A DNA stretch of 64,000 nt from Bacillus xiamenensis. Lineage in GTDB: Bacteria; Bacillota; Bacilli; Bacillales; Bacillaceae. Positions 33,830-43,590 of the stretch are shown piece after piece. The stretch lies in the NCBI RefSeq assembly GCF_000300535.1, contig NZ_AMSH01000007.1, forward strand, positions 1-64,000, in the 5' to 3' direction. Numbering within the stretch: the first letter of the stretch is position 1; each line of letters opens with the position of its first letter. The notes below the pieces were generated by a model. The model saw only the letters and a program-made list of their open reading frames with translations, did not search any database and was not told the DNA's origin. The position numbers and the translations under genes are program-made.

Positions 33830-34569
33830 TTTATCAAGGGTTTGCAGGTGTGTATGATGAGCTCATGACACATGCACCTTATGATGAATGGGTTCAGTGG
33901 ATACAGCAGTATATCAAGCCGAATAGTACCATCATTGATGTAGGCTGTGGAACTGGAGAGATATCTCTGCGGTTAGCTGAAAAAGGCCACATGGTTACAG
34001 GAATTGACTTAAGCGAAGAGATGCTGGCATTTGCGCAGCAAAAAGCACAGGCTCACAAGCAGTCGATTCAATTTTTACATCAGGATATGAGAGAGCTTAC
34101 GGGCTTTGAACAAGCCTTTCAAGCAGCGGTTATTTGCTGTGATTCATTGAACTACTTAAAAAACGAAAATGACGTCAAAAAAACCTTTAAAAACATGTTT
34201 CAGCTTTTAGAGGCAGGTGGGGTTTTACTCTTTGACGTTCATACCCCTTATAAAATGGAAGAGGTATTCCCTGGCTCTACCTTCGCAGATCAAGATGAAG
34301 AGATCAGCTACATTTGGCAGAGTGATAAAGGGGATGCCATGTATTCGGTCATTCATGATTTAAGTTTTTTTGTAAAGGACGGAGACGTGTATCAGCGTTA
34401 TGATGAGACGCATGAACAGCGTACATTTCCATTTGAGACTTATGCAGCGTTTCTTGAGTCAGCTGGCTTTGAAAAGATTGAAGTGACTGCTGATTTTACA
34501 AATGAAGCACCTCAGGAATTCGCCGAAAGATATTTTATTTCGGCTAAGAAACCAAAAACCATCGTTTAG
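33826..34569 (+). CDS. yqeM: YqeM, SAM-dependent methyltransferase
   Basis: Class I methyltransferase with the SAM-binding loop IDVGCGTGEISLRLAEKG and the acidic strand end GIDLSEEML. The substrate is not known. 247 residues. It closes the yqeG operon and its stop lies inside the terminator region. Confidence 0.9.
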   Translation: MIYQGFAGVYDELMTHAPYDEWVQWIQQYIKPNSTIIDVGCGTGEISLRLAEKGHMVTGIDLSEEMLAFAQQKAQAHKQSIQFLHQDMRELTGFEQAFQAAVICCDSLNYLKNENDVKKTFKNMFQLLEAGGVLLFDVHTPYKMEEVFPGSTFADQDEEISYIWQSDKGDAMYSVIHDLSFFVKDGDVYQRYDETHEQRTFPFETYAAFLESAGFEKIEVTADFTNEAPQEFAERYFISAKKPKTIV

Positions 34570-34586
34570 TGGAACGATGGTTTTTT
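34554..34586 (+). terminator. Terminator between yqeM and comER (both directions)
   Basis: AAAACCATCGTT pairs with AACGATGGTTTT around a short loop containing the yqeM stop. The A and T tracts suit both strands. Confidence 0.9.
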
Positions 34587-34617
34587 AAAACCCTTTTTTC
34601 GTTTGTTGCAAAGGTCA

Positions 34618-35466
34618 CTAATTTCTGCGATCATCAGTAAACACACTTGGCGGGTATTGATGCGCAACCGCTTCAAGATCTTCATCGAACTTTTCATGGG
34701 TGTTTTGAAAAAGCCGGTGAAACATATCTTGAACACCTGCTTCAAGTGCTTTAATGCCCTCACCTGTGACGCCGCCTTTCACACACACTTTGTCCTGCAG
34801 GGCCGGAAGGGTATACACTCTTTTTTCAATCAAACGGCCAAGTCCTACAAGCATGTCTTCTGATAAGGTGGTGGCTTCCTCTTTTGAAATATCCGTTTCT
34901 TCAACAGCGGCTTCAATCATTTTCTGAACAAGAAAGCTAATAAAGGCAGGACCGCAGCTGACAATATCTGAGGCTGCCCGTGTGATTGAATGATGAATTT
35001 CGATTGGTGTTGAAATGCGGCAAGCGAGTTGTCTGAGCGCTGCTTTTGTCGTGACATTGCATGATGAACCAAATGTTAAAAGTGATGCGCCTGATAACGC
35101 GCGGTTGGTGATGCTTGGGATCAGTCTGGCTGTTTGACAAGGAACAATGTCTTGAAGCTGTTCAGGATGAACCGGACTTGTAATGATGACAATGGTTTGC
35201 TGTTCTTTTAAAAGTGGGCTCAGTTCTTTTAAAAGCGGATAAATATCAAGTGGTTTGACACAAACAAAGATGAAATCTTTATCTGTTACAGCTCCTGAAA
35301 GCTGTTTCGTCACTTCGACCTCTGGGTGATTCTTTTTTATATTGAACGCTTTTTCGATGGTCCGATTTGTAATGGTGATGGATGAGGGATTGACTGCCTT
35401 CGATTCAATAAATGCCTCAGTAAGTATGGTACCCATGTTTCCTGTACCGATTAACCCGATATTCAA
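34618..35466 (-). CDS. comER: ComER, pyrroline-5-carboxylate-reductase-like protein
   Basis: Divergent neighbour of comEA. The TTG start (35466, reverse) follows AAGGAGGG; the longer reading upstream has no ribosome site. The 282-residue product begins with the nucleotide-binding IGLIGTGNMGTILTEAF and has the reductase-like C-terminal dimerisation part (SCGPAFISFLVQKM, VCVKGGVTGEGIKALE). In B. subtilis comER is not needed for competence, but has been linked to sporulation and biofilm timing in relatives; enzymatic activity on pyrroline-5-carboxylate is uncertain. Confidence 0.92.
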   Translation of the reverse strand: MNIGLIGTGNMGTILTEAFIESKAVNPSSITITNRTIEKAFNIKKNHPEVEVTKQLSGAVTDKDFIFVCVKPLDIYPLLKELSPLLKEQQTIVIITSPVHPEQLQDIVPCQTARLIPSITNRALSGASLLTFGSSCNVTTKAALRQLACRISTPIEIHHSITRAASDIVSCGPAFISFLVQKMIEAAVEETDISKEEATTLSEDMLVGLGRLIEKRVYTLPALQDKVCVKGGVTGEGIKALEAGVQDMFHRLFQNTHEKFDEDLEAVAHQYPPSVFTDDRRN

Positions 35467-35574
35467 ACGTTCTCCCTCCTTAGACGCATAGGATCTGTTA
35501 TCTTCTAAACAGTATGTGAAGCAGTAGGAAAATATGATTGAAAGAAGCGTGAGCAAGTGAAAGGACTCATTCTA

Positions 35575-36198
35575 TTGAAAAAATACAGACTCTATGTCGC
35601 AGCGGCAATTATTATCGCTGCCATCATCAGCTTTTTATTTTTAGCAGGAAAAAAAGAAAACAGCGCTGAGCCGAGTGTGTTGAAGGAAACAAAAGACATG
35701 TCAATCACATTAGAAGACAAGCAGGAGAGTGCAGAAAATGAGTCATCATCCATTGTAGTGGAGGTGAAAGGAGCTGTAAGAAAACCGGGTGTATATTCGT
35801 TTCGACCTGAGGATCGGGTTGAAGATGCGATTAAAAGAGCAGAAGGCTTTACTCGTAAGGCGGATACGTTTGACATCAATCAAGCCGCAAAATTACAGGA
35901 CAGTATGATGATTTATGTACGAAAGCAGGGAGAAGAAGGCAGGCAAATGCAGCCGGCAGCAGCAGACACTTCATCAGGAAATTCATCAAAAAATGAAATG
36001 AGTCAAGTTGTGAATGTGAATCAAGCTGATGCAGCGGAGTTGCAGACCATTAATGGGATAGGTCCAGCCAAAGCAGAAGCCATCATTGCGTATAGAGAAG
36101 AACATGGAGAATTTCAACAAATTGAAGATTTGCGGAACATTTCGGGTTTTGGCGAGAAGACCATCGAACGGCTGAAAAATCAACTGACGGTCAAGTAG
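35575..36198 (+). CDS. comEA: ComEA, DNA receptor for transformation
   Basis: Membrane-anchored DNA-binding receptor. One N-terminal transmembrane helix (AAAIIIAAIISFLFLA), a SLBB-type domain (VEVKGAVRKPGVYSFRPEDRV), a flexible Ser/Gln linker and a C-terminal helix-hairpin-helix (VNVNQADAAELQTINGIGPAKAEAII) that binds DNA. TTG 35575 has AAAGGA nine bases upstream; GTG 35557 is an alternative. Followed by comEB and comEC as in B. subtilis. No clear ComK box was seen. Confidence 0.94.
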   Translation: MKKYRLYVAAAIIIAAIISFLFLAGKKENSAEPSVLKETKDMSITLEDKQESAENESSSIVVEVKGAVRKPGVYSFRPEDRVEDAIKRAEGFTRKADTFDINQAAKLQDSMMIYVRKQGEEGRQMQPAAADTSSGNSSKNEMSQVVNVNQADAAELQTINGIGPAKAEAIIAYREEHGEFQQIEDLRNISGFGEKTIERLKNQLTVK

Positions 36199-36263
36199 AA
36201 TTGACGGTATAGAAGAAAGGCATGTACACTTAATACCATACATCATTCTGGAGGGATCAGCTC

Positions 36264-36833
36264 GTGGAGAGAATTTCATGGAATCAATATTTTATGGCGC
36301 AAAGCCATTTGCTTGCTTTGCGAAGCACCTGTGAGCGGTTAGCTGTCGGGGCCACCATCGTAAGAGATAAGCGCATCATTGCAGGAGGATACAATGGCTC
36401 CATTGCCGGTGATGTGCACTGTGCAGATGTAGGATGCTATGTGATAGATCATCACTGCGTTCGCACAATTCATGCGGAGATGAACGCCATTTTGCAATGT
36501 GCCAAATTTGGTGCACCAACGGCAGATGCTGAAATCTATGTGACGCACTTTCCTTGTTTGCAGTGCTGTAAAGCGATTATTCAAGCAGGTATTCGAACAG
36601 TGTATTATGCGAAGGATTATAAAAATCATCCTTATGCTGTCGATTTATTCGAGCAGGCCGGAGTTCAAACGGAACAGGTTGAACTAGATGAAATGATCAT
36701 TGACTTAAAAAACCAAGAAAAATTAGCCTTTGTTGCGGATTTAATTGGCAAACTAAGTGAATCAGGACTTAGTGAAACAGAAATTCGACAAATGCATGAA
36801 AAGGCGAATCAATTATTTACTTCCTATGTTTAA
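36264..36833 (+). CDS. comEB: ComEB, dCMP deaminase family
   Basis: Zinc-dependent deaminase. Zinc ligands are in TIHAEMNAI (H-A-E) and HFPCLQCCKA (P-C-x-x-C), and the nucleotide region GATIVRDKRIIAGGYNGS is typical of deoxycytidylate deaminase. GTG at 36264 has GGAGGG upstream. 189 residues. Dispensable for transformation in B. subtilis; its metabolic role is dUMP supply. Overlaps comEC by eight bases. Confidence 0.94.
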   Translation: MERISWNQYFMAQSHLLALRSTCERLAVGATIVRDKRIIAGGYNGSIAGDVHCADVGCYVIDHHCVRTIHAEMNAILQCAKFGAPTADAEIYVTHFPCLQCCKAIIQAGIRTVYYAKDYKNHPYAVDLFEQAGVQTEQVELDEMIIDLKNQEKLAFVADLIGKLSESGLSETEIRQMHEKANQLFTSYV

Positions 36834-39153
36834 GTATTTGCCGTTCGGGGCGATTTCAGCAGCTGCTGGAATTGCTCTGGCCGCATGTCATCTTCATGTG
36901 TATTTTTTTCTTTTTCTTCTTGTTTTTCTCCTAATCAGCTTGCTCAAAAAAACACCCCAGCTTTTTCTAATCGTTAGCTTGTGTGGAACGATTTATACAC
37001 TCATGTTTATGGTTCATCAGTCTCTTGAAGCGAATCATACCGCACAAGAAAAATCATTTTCTGGTTCAGTAGTGATTGAAAGCATTCCGAAAATAGATGG
37101 CAATCGTTTTTCAGCAACTGTTTCAACAGAAGATGAGCGATTAGCCGCTTTTTATACAATTCAAACGGAGTATGAAAAAGATGCGCTAAATAGCGTGGTG
37201 CCGGGAATGAGCTGTCATATGTCAGGTGATGTTCGATTACCTAAACACGCCACCATACCTAACGGGTTTCAATATGATCAATTTCTAAAAACAAAAGGCA
37301 TTGATGCTGTTTTCTTGCCAAAGTCTATTAAAAGCTGCACAAAACATGACAGCCCTTCACATGTGCTCTCGGTCTTAAGACAGAAAGGGCTAAGATTTCT
37401 TGAAAACCTTGTTCCTAACAGCTCTGTAGGAATTGTACAGGCGCTCATTTTTGGAGACCGTGAATTGATTGATCCTGACACATTAAGAGATTATCAAATG
37501 CTTGGCATCATTCACTTATTAGCCATCTCAGGACTTCATGTTCAAACGCTGCTCGCCTGCCTGTTTTGGTGTTTGCTCCGCGTTGGCGTGACAAGAGAGA
37601 CAGCGCGTATTCTGTTATTATGCTTTCTTCCGGTTTATGCTTGTTTGACAGGTGCTGCGCCGTCCGTTTTGAGAGCTTGTCTCATGGCAGGGATCTATTT
37701 GGTCATCACAAGCCTGCCAAAAGAAATGAAACAGCCTTCTGCGGTGGTCTTAAGCGTGCCATTTTTGCTTTTATTGGCTATTCAGCCACTTTATTTATTT
37801 GATGTCGGTTTTCAGCTTTCATTTGTGGTGACATTTTTCATTTTATTATCCACAAGAATTTTATCAAAAGCGAAAAGTTCGGTGATGCAGTTATTCCTCA
37901 TTTCCTTTATTGCACAGCTTGCCTCACTTCCTGTTCTTTTATATTACTTTCAGCAATTTTCCTTGCTGAGTGTTCCTTTGAATATGATTTTTGTGCCTTT
38001 TTATACAATCGTTGTCATGCCTCTGTCTTTACTCTTTTTCCTTTTGTCTTTGATTTATCTTCCGCTTGGTCAAACTTTGTTTCAGCTGCTTGATTCGGTG
38101 ATCCGGTTTAGTCATCAGCTGTCAGCGCATATGGCTTCTTATGATGGTCTCACCCTGATCTTTATGAAATCTACTTGGTGGCACGTTCTCCTAGAGGTTT
38201 CCTCTATTATTTTTCTATTATTTGTGCTTGAATGTAAAACTTCCATCAAATCTTATGCTGTGCCGCTTCTTTTTCTCATTGGTGCACTCGGTGTACACTA
38301 TTTCACTCCAAACTTTCTTCAAAAAGGAGAGGTCACGATGCTGGATGTAGGGCAAGGGGATAGTTTGTTTATTCAGCTCCCTTATCGAGCGGGGCATATA
38401 TTAATAGACACAGGAGGCAGACTTTCTTTTAAAGAAGAGCCGTGGAAAAAAAGACGAAAAGTATCTACGATCGGTGATCAAACGCTTATCCCGTTCTTGC
38501 ATGCAAAAGGAATAGCAAAACTTGATCTTCTCATTCTCACACATGCCGATCAAGACCATATGGGAGAAGCGATGCGGTTAATGAAGCGAAATAAAGTAAA
38601 GCGGCTTGCAGTTCCAAAAGGCTTTGCCCGAAGTCCGGAAGATGCAAAGCTGTTAGCGGAAGCGGCTGATCAAGGGATACCTGTTGATGAATTAGAGAGA
38701 GGAGATCAGCTGAGGATTGGAGGACAAGTAATGGAGGTTCTTCATCCGGCAAATGATCGGGTGACGAGTAAAAATAATGATTCACTTGTTCTCGCCCTTA
38801 CTCTTGGCGGAAAGCGTTTTATATTCACGGGTGATCTTGAACAAGAAGGGGAACGAGAAATCATAAAAGCGTATCCCCAGCTGCGAGCAGATGTCTTGAA
38901 GGTTGCCCATCACGGGAGTAAAGGCTCAACAAGTGAAGAATGGCTTCAGCAATTGAAGCCGTCATTTGCACTGATTTCAGCAGGTGAACGAAATCGGTAT
39001 CAGCATCCTCATCAAGAAGTCTTGAAAAAACTCAACGATCATCAAACAAAGGTGTATCGTACAGATATCGCTGGAAGTGTGACCTATGAATTTCTTGAAG
39101 AGGATGGAACATTTTACGCTCATCCTCCATATGATATCTTACAAAATCAATAA
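36826..39153 (+). CDS. comEC: ComEC, DNA channel for transformation
   Basis: Polytopic inner-membrane protein that passes single-stranded DNA into the cell. It has many hydrophobic helices in the first 500 residues, including the competence core (GIIHLLAISGLHVQTLLACLF, LTGAAPSVLRACLMAGIY), then a C-terminal metallo-beta-lactamase-like domain with MLDVGQGDSLF, ILTHADQDHMG, GDLEQEGE and VAHHGSKGS. ATG 36826 gives 775 residues, the B. subtilis length; longer readings run into comEB. Confidence 0.95.
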   Translation: MFKYLPFGAISAAAGIALAACHLHVYFFLFLLVFLLISLLKKTPQLFLIVSLCGTIYTLMFMVHQSLEANHTAQEKSFSGSVVIESIPKIDGNRFSATVSTEDERLAAFYTIQTEYEKDALNSVVPGMSCHMSGDVRLPKHATIPNGFQYDQFLKTKGIDAVFLPKSIKSCTKHDSPSHVLSVLRQKGLRFLENLVPNSSVGIVQALIFGDRELIDPDTLRDYQMLGIIHLLAISGLHVQTLLACLFWCLLRVGVTRETARILLLCFLPVYACLTGAAPSVLRACLMAGIYLVITSLPKEMKQPSAVVLSVPFLLLLAIQPLYLFDVGFQLSFVVTFFILLSTRILSKAKSSVMQLFLISFIAQLASLPVLLYYFQQFSLLSVPLNMIFVPFYTIVVMPLSLLFFLLSLIYLPLGQTLFQLLDSVIRFSHQLSAHMASYDGLTLIFMKSTWWHVLLEVSSIIFLLFVLECKTSIKSYAVPLLFLIGALGVHYFTPNFLQKGEVTMLDVGQGDSLFIQLPYRAGHILIDTGGRLSFKEEPWKKRRKVSTIGDQTLIPFLHAKGIAKLDLLILTHADQDHMGEAMRLMKRNKVKRLAVPKGFARSPEDAKLLAEAADQGIPVDELERGDQLRIGGQVMEVLHPANDRVTSKNNDSLVLALTLGGKRFIFTGDLEQEGEREIIKAYPQLRADVLKVAHHGSKGSTSEEWLQQLKPSFALISAGERNRYQHPHQEVLKKLNDHQTKVYRTDIAGSVTYEFLEEDGTFYAHPPYDILQNQ

Positions 39154-39174
39154 AAAAACTGCCAAAACGGCAGT
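39152..39174 (-). terminator. Terminator of yqzM (reverse strand)
   Basis: ACTGCC and GGCAGT pair around a five-base loop; the A run at the left gives a T run on the reverse strand. It directly abuts the comEC stop. Confidence 0.75.
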
Positions 39175-39192
39175 CATCTTGCATTCATGTAG

Positions 39193-39327
39193 TTAAGATC
39201 CAACAAGGTGTATAACTGTTGCCAAAATAAACATTGAGGCGAAAAATCCGAATGTGACGATAAAACCAACAGCTGAGTCGGTCACATCATTCCGCTTGCT
39301 TTGAACATTCTTTTCAAATTCATTCAT
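39193..39327 (-). CDS. yqzM: YqzM, small membrane protein
   Basis: Too short for a default ORF cutoff but clear: ATG (39327, reverse) preceded by AGGAGG, 44 codons, MNEFEKNVQSKRNDVTDSAV followed by one hydrophobic helix (FIVTFGFFASMFILATVIHLV). It matches B. subtilis yqzM in sequence type, size, strand and position between comEC and holA. Reported as needed for competence-related DNA uptake in B. subtilis, as I recall. Confidence 0.9.
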   Translation of the reverse strand: MNEFEKNVQSKRNDVTDSAVGFIVTFGFFASMFILATVIHLVGS

Positions 39328-39565
39328 TTTCATCCCTCCTGGCTAATTTTAGTATACTTGAACTCATTTGGAATTGCTAGAAGGCAAAGTAACCGTTTTC
39401 CATTTTCATGATCATTTTGTGAATATCGTCTGACTGTGAGCTGACCCGGGAGCTTACGTGAGACGTTTACTATAAATGAGGAGGCGGCACTTTCAGCTTC
39501 CTCTTTACTAATGTCTCCACACACTTTAGGATAGAGGAGGAAGTGAAAGAGAGGGATTCGAGCGA

Positions 39566-40585
39566 ATGGTCTTTGAGATATGGAACAATTTTAAAAAAGG
39601 GGATATCCATCCCGTTTATTGCTTATATGGAAAAGAAACATACTTATTGCAAGAGACAGCTGCTAAATTGAGACAAGCTGTGGTCGACGAAGAAACGAAG
39701 GATTTTAACTACTCGGTTTTTGATATGGAAGAGGTGCCGCTTGAGCAGGCTGTGACGGACGCCGAAACATTTCCGTTTATGGGAGAACGACGTCTTGTGG
39801 TGATCAAGAATCCTTATTTTCTGACAGCAGAAAAGAAAAAGGAAAAAATAGAGCATCAGCTTTCTGTATTAGAAGCTTATTTAGAAAAGCCAGCTCCTTA
39901 CACCATTCTTGTCTTATTAGCACCTTATGAAAAACTGGATGAACGTAAGAAAATCACGAAATTACTGAAAAAGAAAGCAGCTGTGGTCGAGGCGAAAGAG
40001 TTAAATCCTAAAGAAACGACTGATTTTACCATCACATTGGTGAAAACAGAAGGAAAAACAATCACAGCCGAAGCGGCAGAACAGCTTGTGATGTTATGTG
40101 GTGGAAGTCTGTCCTCCCTTTTCCAAGAGGTCCGGAAGCTCAGTACATATATTGGAGAGCGGGAGGAAATTGAGCTGGCTGATGTCAATCAGCTCGTTGC
40201 ACGAAGTCTGGAGCAGAATATTTTCGAACTGATCAACCAAATCGTGAACAGGCGCCGTTCTGAAGCTATGCAAATGTTTTATGACCTCCTAAAGCAAAAT
40301 GAGGAACCCATCAAAATATTGGCACTCATTTCAAATCAATTTCGATTAATTCTGCAAACGAAGTACTTTGCTCAGCAGGGATATGGGCAAAAACAAATTG
40401 CGTCAAACCTGAAAGTCCATCCATTCCGGGTCAAACTCGCTATGGATCAAGCGAGTTTGTTTTCAGAAGAAGAGCTCAAGCGCATCGTCAAAGAGCTTTC
40501 CACGATTGATTATGAAATGAAAACGGGCAAAAAGGACAAGCAGCTGTTATTAGAATTGTTCCTGCTTCGCTTATTAGGGGCATGA
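39566..40585 (+). CDS. holA: DNA polymerase III delta subunit
   Basis: Clamp-loader subunit that opens the beta clamp. The 339-residue protein starts FEIWNNFKKGDIHPVYCLYGKETYLL and shows the three-domain delta pattern, with FPFMGERRLVVIKNPYF and the C-terminal collar region (ARSLEQNIFELINQIVNRR, ILALISNQFRLILQTK). B. subtilis yqeN is its counterpart. No perfect ribosome site; GAGGGA lies a little far upstream. Confidence 0.94.
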   Translation: MVFEIWNNFKKGDIHPVYCLYGKETYLLQETAAKLRQAVVDEETKDFNYSVFDMEEVPLEQAVTDAETFPFMGERRLVVIKNPYFLTAEKKKEKIEHQLSVLEAYLEKPAPYTILVLLAPYEKLDERKKITKLLKKKAAVVEAKELNPKETTDFTITLVKTEGKTITAEAAEQLVMLCGGSLSSLFQEVRKLSTYIGEREEIELADVNQLVARSLEQNIFELINQIVNRRRSEAMQMFYDLLKQNEEPIKILALISNQFRLILQTKYFAQQGYGQKQIASNLKVHPFRVKLAMDQASLFSEEELKRIVKELSTIDYEMKTGKKDKQLLLELFLLRLLGA

Positions 40586-40591
40586 GAATAT

Positions 40592-40625
40592 AAAAAAACG
40601 ACCTTCTGAAAAGAGGGTCGTTTTT
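40592..40625 (+). terminator. Terminator between holA and rpsT (both directions)
   Basis: AAAACGACC pairs with GGTCGTTTT, flanked by A and T runs on either side. Confidence 0.9.
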
Positions 40626-40640
40626 GTTTAGATGTATAAT

Positions 40641-40715
40641 TGCCAGTCTGTCCTTATGGCTAAGCCGGTCAGGACGGACGTACAGTTAAACAGGTGCCTC
40701 ATGACTGAGGCGTTG
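40641..40715 (-). other. Structured 3' untranslated region of rpsT
   Basis: Between the rpsT stop and the terminator two further hairpins can form on the reverse-strand transcript: GCCTCA/TGAGGC (40696-40711) and a larger one with arms GTCTGTCCT (40646-40654) and AGGACGGAC (40671-40679) that encloses GGCTAAGCC. Neither has a T run. Confidence 0.5.
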
Positions 40716-40721
40716 CAATTA

Positions 40722-40988
40722 TTATGCAGAAAGTCCGTTTACTTGTTTAGCAAGTCTTGATTTATAACGCGCAGCTGCGTTTTTGTGTACAAGACCAGTT
40801 TTAACGGCTTTGTCAATGCGTTTTGCAGCAGAAGAAAGAGCAGCTTTTGCTTGCTCAGCATCGTTCTTAGCGACAGAAGCTTCAACTTGTTTAATCGCAG
40901 TACGCATCGCAGACTTGATCGTTGCGTTGTGTGCACGGCGTTCGTTATTCGTTTTTGTACGTTTGATCGCTGATTTAATATTTGGCAT
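40722..40988 (-). CDS. rpsT: 30S ribosomal protein bS20
   Basis: 88 residues, lysine- and alanine-rich and fully helical: [21 protein letters not shown], ending [20 protein letters not shown] (40988, reverse) has GGAGGTG six bases upstream, which excludes the slightly longer reading. It binds 16S rRNA in the subunit body. Single gene with its own promoter. Confidence 0.97.
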   Translation of the reverse strand: MPNIKSAIKRTKTNNERRAHNATIKSAMRTAIKQVEASVAKNDAEQAKAALSSAAKRIDKAVKTGLVHKNAAARYKSRLAKQVNGLSA

Positions 40989-41186
40989 GTGTTTCACCTC
41001 CTAAGATACAACCTAAACACAATTGTCTTAAGGTTAAATCTTCACAATAGAACAAATTGTATTCTATCAAACACACCTTTAGAATGCAATATAAATGTAA
41101 AGTATTTTTCATTGATGAAGCGCTCGAATGTTTCTTGAAAGAGATGGAAAGACTACAGTTAATGACTTGGTGGAAGGAGCTTTTTC

Positions 41187-42302
41187 ATGAAGAAACAGAA
41201 ACTCGATTTAAGCGCATATCAAATCCGGACCGATTTGGCCGTTGAAACAAAAGAGATACTAGAACAAGAGAACGATCCGAATGTCGTCAAAAAGGACGGT
41301 ATTCAAGGAATTGTCGAGAAGGAAAAGGAAGAGCATGGCATCCGCATACGTACTGTGGAAATCACGAAAGAAGGAGAGGAACTGACAGGGAAAAAGGCGG
41401 GTACATACTTAACGCTTGAAGCGCAGGGAATTCGCGAGAAGGATTCTGAGATGCAAGAAAAAGTGGTCGAAGTCTTTGCCCATCATTTTGCTCAGTTTTT
41501 AAAAGACCGCGGCATTCAGGCAGATGCGAGCTGTCTTGTTGTGGGACTCGGAAACTGGAATGTCACGCCTGATGCTTTAGGGCCGCTCACAGTTGAAAAC
41601 TTGCTGGTGACGCGGCATTTATTTGAATTACAGCCTGAAAATGTGCAGGAAGGCTATCGACCTGTGTCTTCTTTATCACCTGGCGTCATGGGACTGACGG
41701 GTATAGAAACAAGTGACATTATACAAGGTGTGATTGAACGATCCAAACCGGATTTTGTGATCGCCATAGATGCACTGGCTGCCCGTGCGGTGGAACGGGT
41801 GAATACGACGATTCAAATCTCTGATACAGGTATACATCCAGGATCGGGTGTAGGGAATAAGCGCAAGGAATTAAGCAAAGACACATTGGGCATTCCAGTC
41901 ATTGCGATTGGTGTTCCGACCGTGGTTGATGCAGTAACGATCGCAAGTGACACGATTGATTATGTCTTAAAGCATTTTGGTAGAGAACTGAAAGATGATA
42001 GACCTTCCCGATCTTTAGTACCAGCTGGTTTGACATTTGGGAAGAAAAAAGTGCTGAATGAAGAAGACTTACCAGACGAAGAAACGCGTCAATCCTTTTT
42101 AGGCATAGTAGGAACGCTGCCTGAAGAAGAAAAAAGACAGTTGATCCATGAAGTGCTTGCACCGCTTGGACAAAATCTAATGGTCACACCGAAGGAAGTC
42201 GATACATTCATTGATGACATGGCGAACGTACTCGCCAATGGATTAAATACAGCGCTTCATCAAAAAATCTCTCAAGATAACATGGGTTCTTATAATCATT
42301 AA
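41187..42302 (+). CDS. gpr: Germination protease Gpr
   Basis: Endoprotease that degrades small acid-soluble spore proteins after germination; made as an inactive zymogen in the forespore. The 371-residue protein starts with a short pro-part before LAVETKE, and has [27 protein letters not shown] and [29 protein letters not shown] as conserved A25-family blocks. ATG has AAGGAG seven bases upstream. A SigF/SigG promoter is expected but I could not define it. Confidence 0.96.
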   Translation: MKKQKLDLSAYQIRTDLAVETKEILEQENDPNVVKKDGIQGIVEKEKEEHGIRIRTVEITKEGEELTGKKAGTYLTLEAQGIREKDSEMQEKVVEVFAHHFAQFLKDRGIQADASCLVVGLGNWNVTPDALGPLTVENLLVTRHLFELQPENVQEGYRPVSSLSPGVMGLTGIETSDIIQGVIERSKPDFVIAIDALAARAVERVNTTIQISDTGIHPGSGVGNKRKELSKDTLGIPVIAIGVPTVVDAVTIASDTIDYVLKHFGRELKDDRPSRSLVPAGLTFGKKKVLNEEDLPDEETRQSFLGIVGTLPEEEKRQLIHEVLAPLGQNLMVTPKEVDTFIDDMANVLANGLNTALHQKISQDNMGSYNH

Positions 42303-42368
42303 ACGGTTCTACTTTCTCTAGCTCGCTCATAGTGTAATTACTAGAAAGCGTGCTGGAGGGAGTAAATC

Positions 42369-43577
42369 ATGAAAAAAAGACCCCGCCGTCCTCGACAGTT
42401 GGTTGTTGCGATTAATGGAACGAAAGTAGTGAAGAGTATTTTCTTGTTTATTGCCTCTCTTGTGGTTGTGTTTGTCATGTCAGGGTCTTTGACGTCTTTA
42501 AAACCTGAGCTTAGACCTCAAGCGTCATTATATGGTGTGGCAGATGAGCTGTCAGGGGCATTCTTTGCGACCCTAATGGGCATGGAAAACCAATATTTCG
42601 CCTCAGCGGTCCCAGAAGATCAGAAAGGATTCAATTTCTCTGGGCTGTCACTCAAGCTTGCCACAAGTATCAATTTAGAAGATCCTCGCAGTTTTCTAGG
42701 AAGAGAGCTGCCGGGCTTTGAACATTTTGATACAAAAATCATTTTAGCGGGTGAAGGGACAGACTATACGAATATGCCAATGGAATCGCCGCCGCCAAGT
42801 GAAGTCATCAAAGATGAAAAAGAGGCAAATTTGGCTGAGCTGGACAAGCTTGATGAGGATGAGCCGAAAAAGCCTGCGAAAGAGCCGGACCGATCTACAG
42901 GAAAACGAAAAGCTGTGTACATTTATCACACACATAATACGGAATCATATTTACCATTTCTAAAAGGAGAGACAAATCCAAACAATGCGCGGCACTCAAA
43001 AGTGAACGTCACCCTTGTCGGCGACATGTTTGGTAAAGCGCTCGACCAGCAAGGAATCGGCAACACAGTCGATAAAACGGAAATTGAAAAAAGACTGCTG
43101 CAAAAAGGGTTAAAGTATCCGCAATCGTATAATGAATCGAGACTGGTTGTAAAAGAAGCCCTCGCTAAAAATGAGGACCTCAACTATTTAATAGATATTC
43201 ACCGTGATTCAAGAAGAAAGAAAGATACCACAGTAGAGATCAAAGGCAAGAAATATGCACGGATAGCGTTTGTTGTTGGGAAGAAGAATCAAAGCTATGA
43301 GAAAAACTTAAAGCTGGCGACGGAGTTCCACCATTTGATGGAGAAAAAATATAAAGGTCTCAGCGTCGGAGTGTTTGCCAAAGGAGAAATTGGTGATAAT
43401 GGAATCTATAATCAAGACTTATCTGACAAAGCCCTTCTTTTAGAATTTGGCGGTGTGGATAATAATATGGAAGAATTGAAAAATGCATCTGACGCAGCAG
43501 CTGATGTGTTCAGTGAGATTTTCTGGGACGCAGAAAAGGTAAACGGCAAAGCAAAGGATGAGAAAAAACGGTCTTAA
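42369..43577 (+). CDS. spoIIP: SpoIIP, septal peptidoglycan hydrolase
   Basis: With SpoIID and SpoIIM it thins septal peptidoglycan and drives engulfment. One N-terminal membrane helix (FLFIASLVVVFVMS), a charged Pro/Lys/Glu linker, then the amidase/endopeptidase domain with YIYHTHNTESYLPFL, YLIDIHRDSRR and LLEFGGVDNN. ATG 42369 follows GGAGGG. 402 residues is the expected length. Next to gpr as in B. subtilis. Confidence 0.96.
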   Translation: MKKRPRRPRQLVVAINGTKVVKSIFLFIASLVVVFVMSGSLTSLKPELRPQASLYGVADELSGAFFATLMGMENQYFASAVPEDQKGFNFSGLSLKLATSINLEDPRSFLGRELPGFEHFDTKIILAGEGTDYTNMPMESPPPSEVIKDEKEANLAELDKLDEDEPKKPAKEPDRSTGKRKAVYIYHTHNTESYLPFLKGETNPNNARHSKVNVTLVGDMFGKALDQQGIGNTVDKTEIEKRLLQKGLKYPQSYNESRLVVKEALAKNEDLNYLIDIHRDSRRKKDTTVEIKGKKYARIAFVVGKKNQSYEKNLKLATEFHHLMEKKYKGLSVGVFAKGEIGDNGIYNQDLSDKALLLEFGGVDNNMEELKNASDAAADVFSEIFWDAEKVNGKAKDEKKRS

Positions 43578-43590
43578 GGTGGTGCAGGGC

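Noticed and set aside
41057-41245. Open frame of 62 codons before gpr
   Set aside because: Overlaps the start of gpr in another frame and lacks a ribosome site; the region is more likely the gpr promoter.
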